Assembly (NCBI GenBank): GCA_020436025.1
Contig: JAGQYP010000004.1
Span: forward strand, 1-64,000
Direction of reading: 5' to 3'
DNA length: 64,000 nucleotides
Source: Crocinitomicaceae bacterium
Lineage (GTDB): Bacteria; Bacteroidota; Bacteroidia; Flavobacteriales_D; Crocinitomicaceae
This document shows positions 62,919-64,000 of the stretch, piece by piece (position 1 is the stretch's first letter; each line of letters opens with the position of its first letter). The position numbers were made by a program, and so were the translations under genes. The notes beneath the pieces were generated by a model that had not been told where the DNA came from, ran no database searches, and worked only from the letters and a program-made list of their open reading frames with translations.

Positions 62919-64000
62919 TTATTCTATGATTAATTTCTCAACGAACCTTGTATTTTGATGATTAAATATAACGAAATATACTCCAGAACTTAATTTTGAA
63001 CATTCAATTTTCAGTTCCTTTTCATTTTCAATTTCACCTTTTAATCGAACTTGTCCAAAAGAGTTGAAAATTTCTATTTGTGTATGTTTTGGTGCCTTTA
63101 TTTTGAATGAATTCTTTGCTGGATTTGGAAATACCACGAAAGAATTATCCCCAAAATTCTCGTCAATACTTGCAGTTGTACTATTTGTTACAAATATCAT
63201 ATGGGTTAAATAATTATAATAGTTGATTCCATTTTTTTGATACAAATTCTTATAATAAAACAGATAAGGATGTGCACTTGCTCGAAGTGAAGTTGGAGTC
63301 CATGAAAAATTCATTGTTAAATTTGATCCATTAGGAATTACATTGACTGTAGCATTATTCGAACCCAAAAATTGATCACTAAATGGTAGAATATTGATAG
63401 AATCTGCACCAGGATGAGAAATGCTAAAAGATCTTTGGATATTTGAATTAACTTCTACAGTATCTACAAGGAAACCATTTGAATTTCTCTGCCACAGCTC
63501 TAAGCCAGCATACTCCAATTTGCTTGGAATAGTATCTTCCACAAATACAGAAAAATGAATCTTAGATTCCATGTTTTCAATTCCATTTGGAAATTTTTCA
63601 ACTTTGAGTAAAAAATCATAATATCCTTGAGGAGTATTAGAGGATGTTATCCAAGTAAATTCACCTGAAGAAGGATTAATACTAATACCACTTGGAATTT
63701 CAATTGCAGGATTAAAAATTGAAAACCTGTATTCATAAGATGTTATAAAATTGTCTTCAGACAGACCTATCGGATTAAATTTTAATGTGTCACCTGGAAT
63801 CACAGTTGGACAAGCAGACGACTTATATTGTAAAGGCTTGTCGCTATTAAAAAATGGAGATAGGTAAATAGTTTCAGCTAAATAGTAGGAATAGGGTAGA
63901 GATAAATTTAAAGAGTTACAACTATAATTTGTGTCAAAATGAAATGTTATGAAACTACCATAATTTAAATAGTCTACATTAAATTCATAGGTATTTTTGT
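62919..64000 (-). CDS. T9SS cargo protein, N-terminus beyond the window
   Basis: The frame stays open to the right edge, so the true start is outside. The GTG at 63803 is probably internal: codons upstream of it continue with residues such as YKSSACPTVIPGD. About 360 residues are visible. They include a putative Ig/cadherin-type segment (GISINPSSGEFTWITSSNT) and a C-terminal T9SS type A sorting domain (FVVFPNPAKNSFKIKAP, IFNSFGQVRLKG, LSSGVYFVIFNHQ). It is exported through the T9SS and kept on the surface or released, by family knowledge. It is co-transcribed with the lipoprotein gene 1 bp downstream, suggesting the two proteins act together. Confidence 0.85.
   Translation of the reverse strand, partial: KNTYEFNVDYLNYGSFITFHFDTNYSCNSLNLSLPYSYYLAETIYLSPFFNSDKPLQYKSSACPTVIPGDTLKFNPIGLSEDNFITSYEYRFSIFNPAIEIPSGISINPSSGEFTWITSSNTPQGYYDFLLKVEKFPNGIENMESKIHFSVFVEDTIPSKLEYAGLELWQRNSNGFLVDTVEVNSNIQRSFSISHPGADSINILPFSDQFLGSNNATVNVIPNGSNLTMNFSWTPTSLRASAHPYLFYYKNLYQKNGINYYNYLTHMIFVTNSTTASIDENFGDNSFVVFPNPAKNSFKIKAPKHTQIEIFNSFGQVRLKGEIENEKELKIECSKLSSGVYFVIFNHQNTRFVEKLIIE

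Noticed and set aside
62919..63803. Complete gene starting at the GTG at 63803
   Set aside because: The frame continues open to the window edge and no signal peptide follows the GTG, although a T9SS cargo must have one; the start is outside the window.

Overview
The window reads as a chromosomal segment of a low-GC, aerobic Bacteroidetes bacterium, most likely Flavobacteriales of a Crocinitomicaceae/Fluviicola-like type. The reasons are TAnnTTTG-type -7 promoter boxes, few Shine-Dalgarno sites, type IX secretion (the SprA translocon plus several cargo proteins with C-terminal sorting domains), a CHU_C gliding-type surface protein, DUF5686, DUF6029 and Omp28 proteins, and an alternative complex III / cytochrome oxidase supercomplex operon. 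No rRNA, tRNA, CRISPR array, phage or transposase gene was seen. The taxonomic placement below order level is inference.

Layout. 1-1706 is the 3' part of a large PKD/CHU_C surface protein. 1820-3376 is an antiquitin-type aldehyde dehydrogenase, followed on the minus strand by queD and a SPOR-domain protein. 4696-16530 is one long respiratory operon, actABCDEF-coxBA, taking electrons from quinol to oxygen; its promoter region carries evenly spaced TGTCA repeats resembling Pho boxes. 16599-18538 is ruvB-queG. 18522-25319 is a minus-strand block of envelope thiol/redox and type IX cargo genes: a TlpA-like thioredoxin, a DUF6029 barrel, an Omp28 lipoprotein, an arylsulfotransferase-like cargo, and separately a secreted thioredoxin-domain cargo. 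25536-27062 holds a small cargo protein and a sirtuin. 27186-37345 is maeB-ruvA-sprA, ending in the giant T9SS translocon.

37357-48031 is housekeeping and envelope: an acetyltransferase, a GT39-like membrane glycosyltransferase, murQ, an AI-2E family transporter, dihydrolipoyl dehydrogenase, ferrochelatase, a DUF5686 protein and cardiolipin synthase. 48077-52786 has a radical SAM/SPASM protein and two tandem MuiA/DUF4139 paralogues of equal length. 52986-56018 (minus) has a TonB-like protein, a type II sulfide:quinone oxidoreductase and a hemerythrin-like protein. 56277-61302 is a run of small plus-strand genes (lipoprotein, YHYH protein, rhomboid protease, thioesterase, membrane protein, Ogt, RidA), several with a promoter box almost touching the start codon. 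61303-61707 is a 405-bp gap with a palindromic repeat and the long leader of a cold-shock-domain gene. The right edge has a lipoprotein and a truncated T9SS cargo.

The observations most worth checking are the Pho-box-like array in front of the respiratory operon, the operon pairing an arylsulfotransferase-like T9SS cargo with thioredoxin-fold proteins (recalling astA-dsbL-dsbI), the structured leader of the cold-shock-domain gene containing a stretch like the 16S rRNA 3' end, and an orphan terminator near 56200 that may mark an unannotated RNA.
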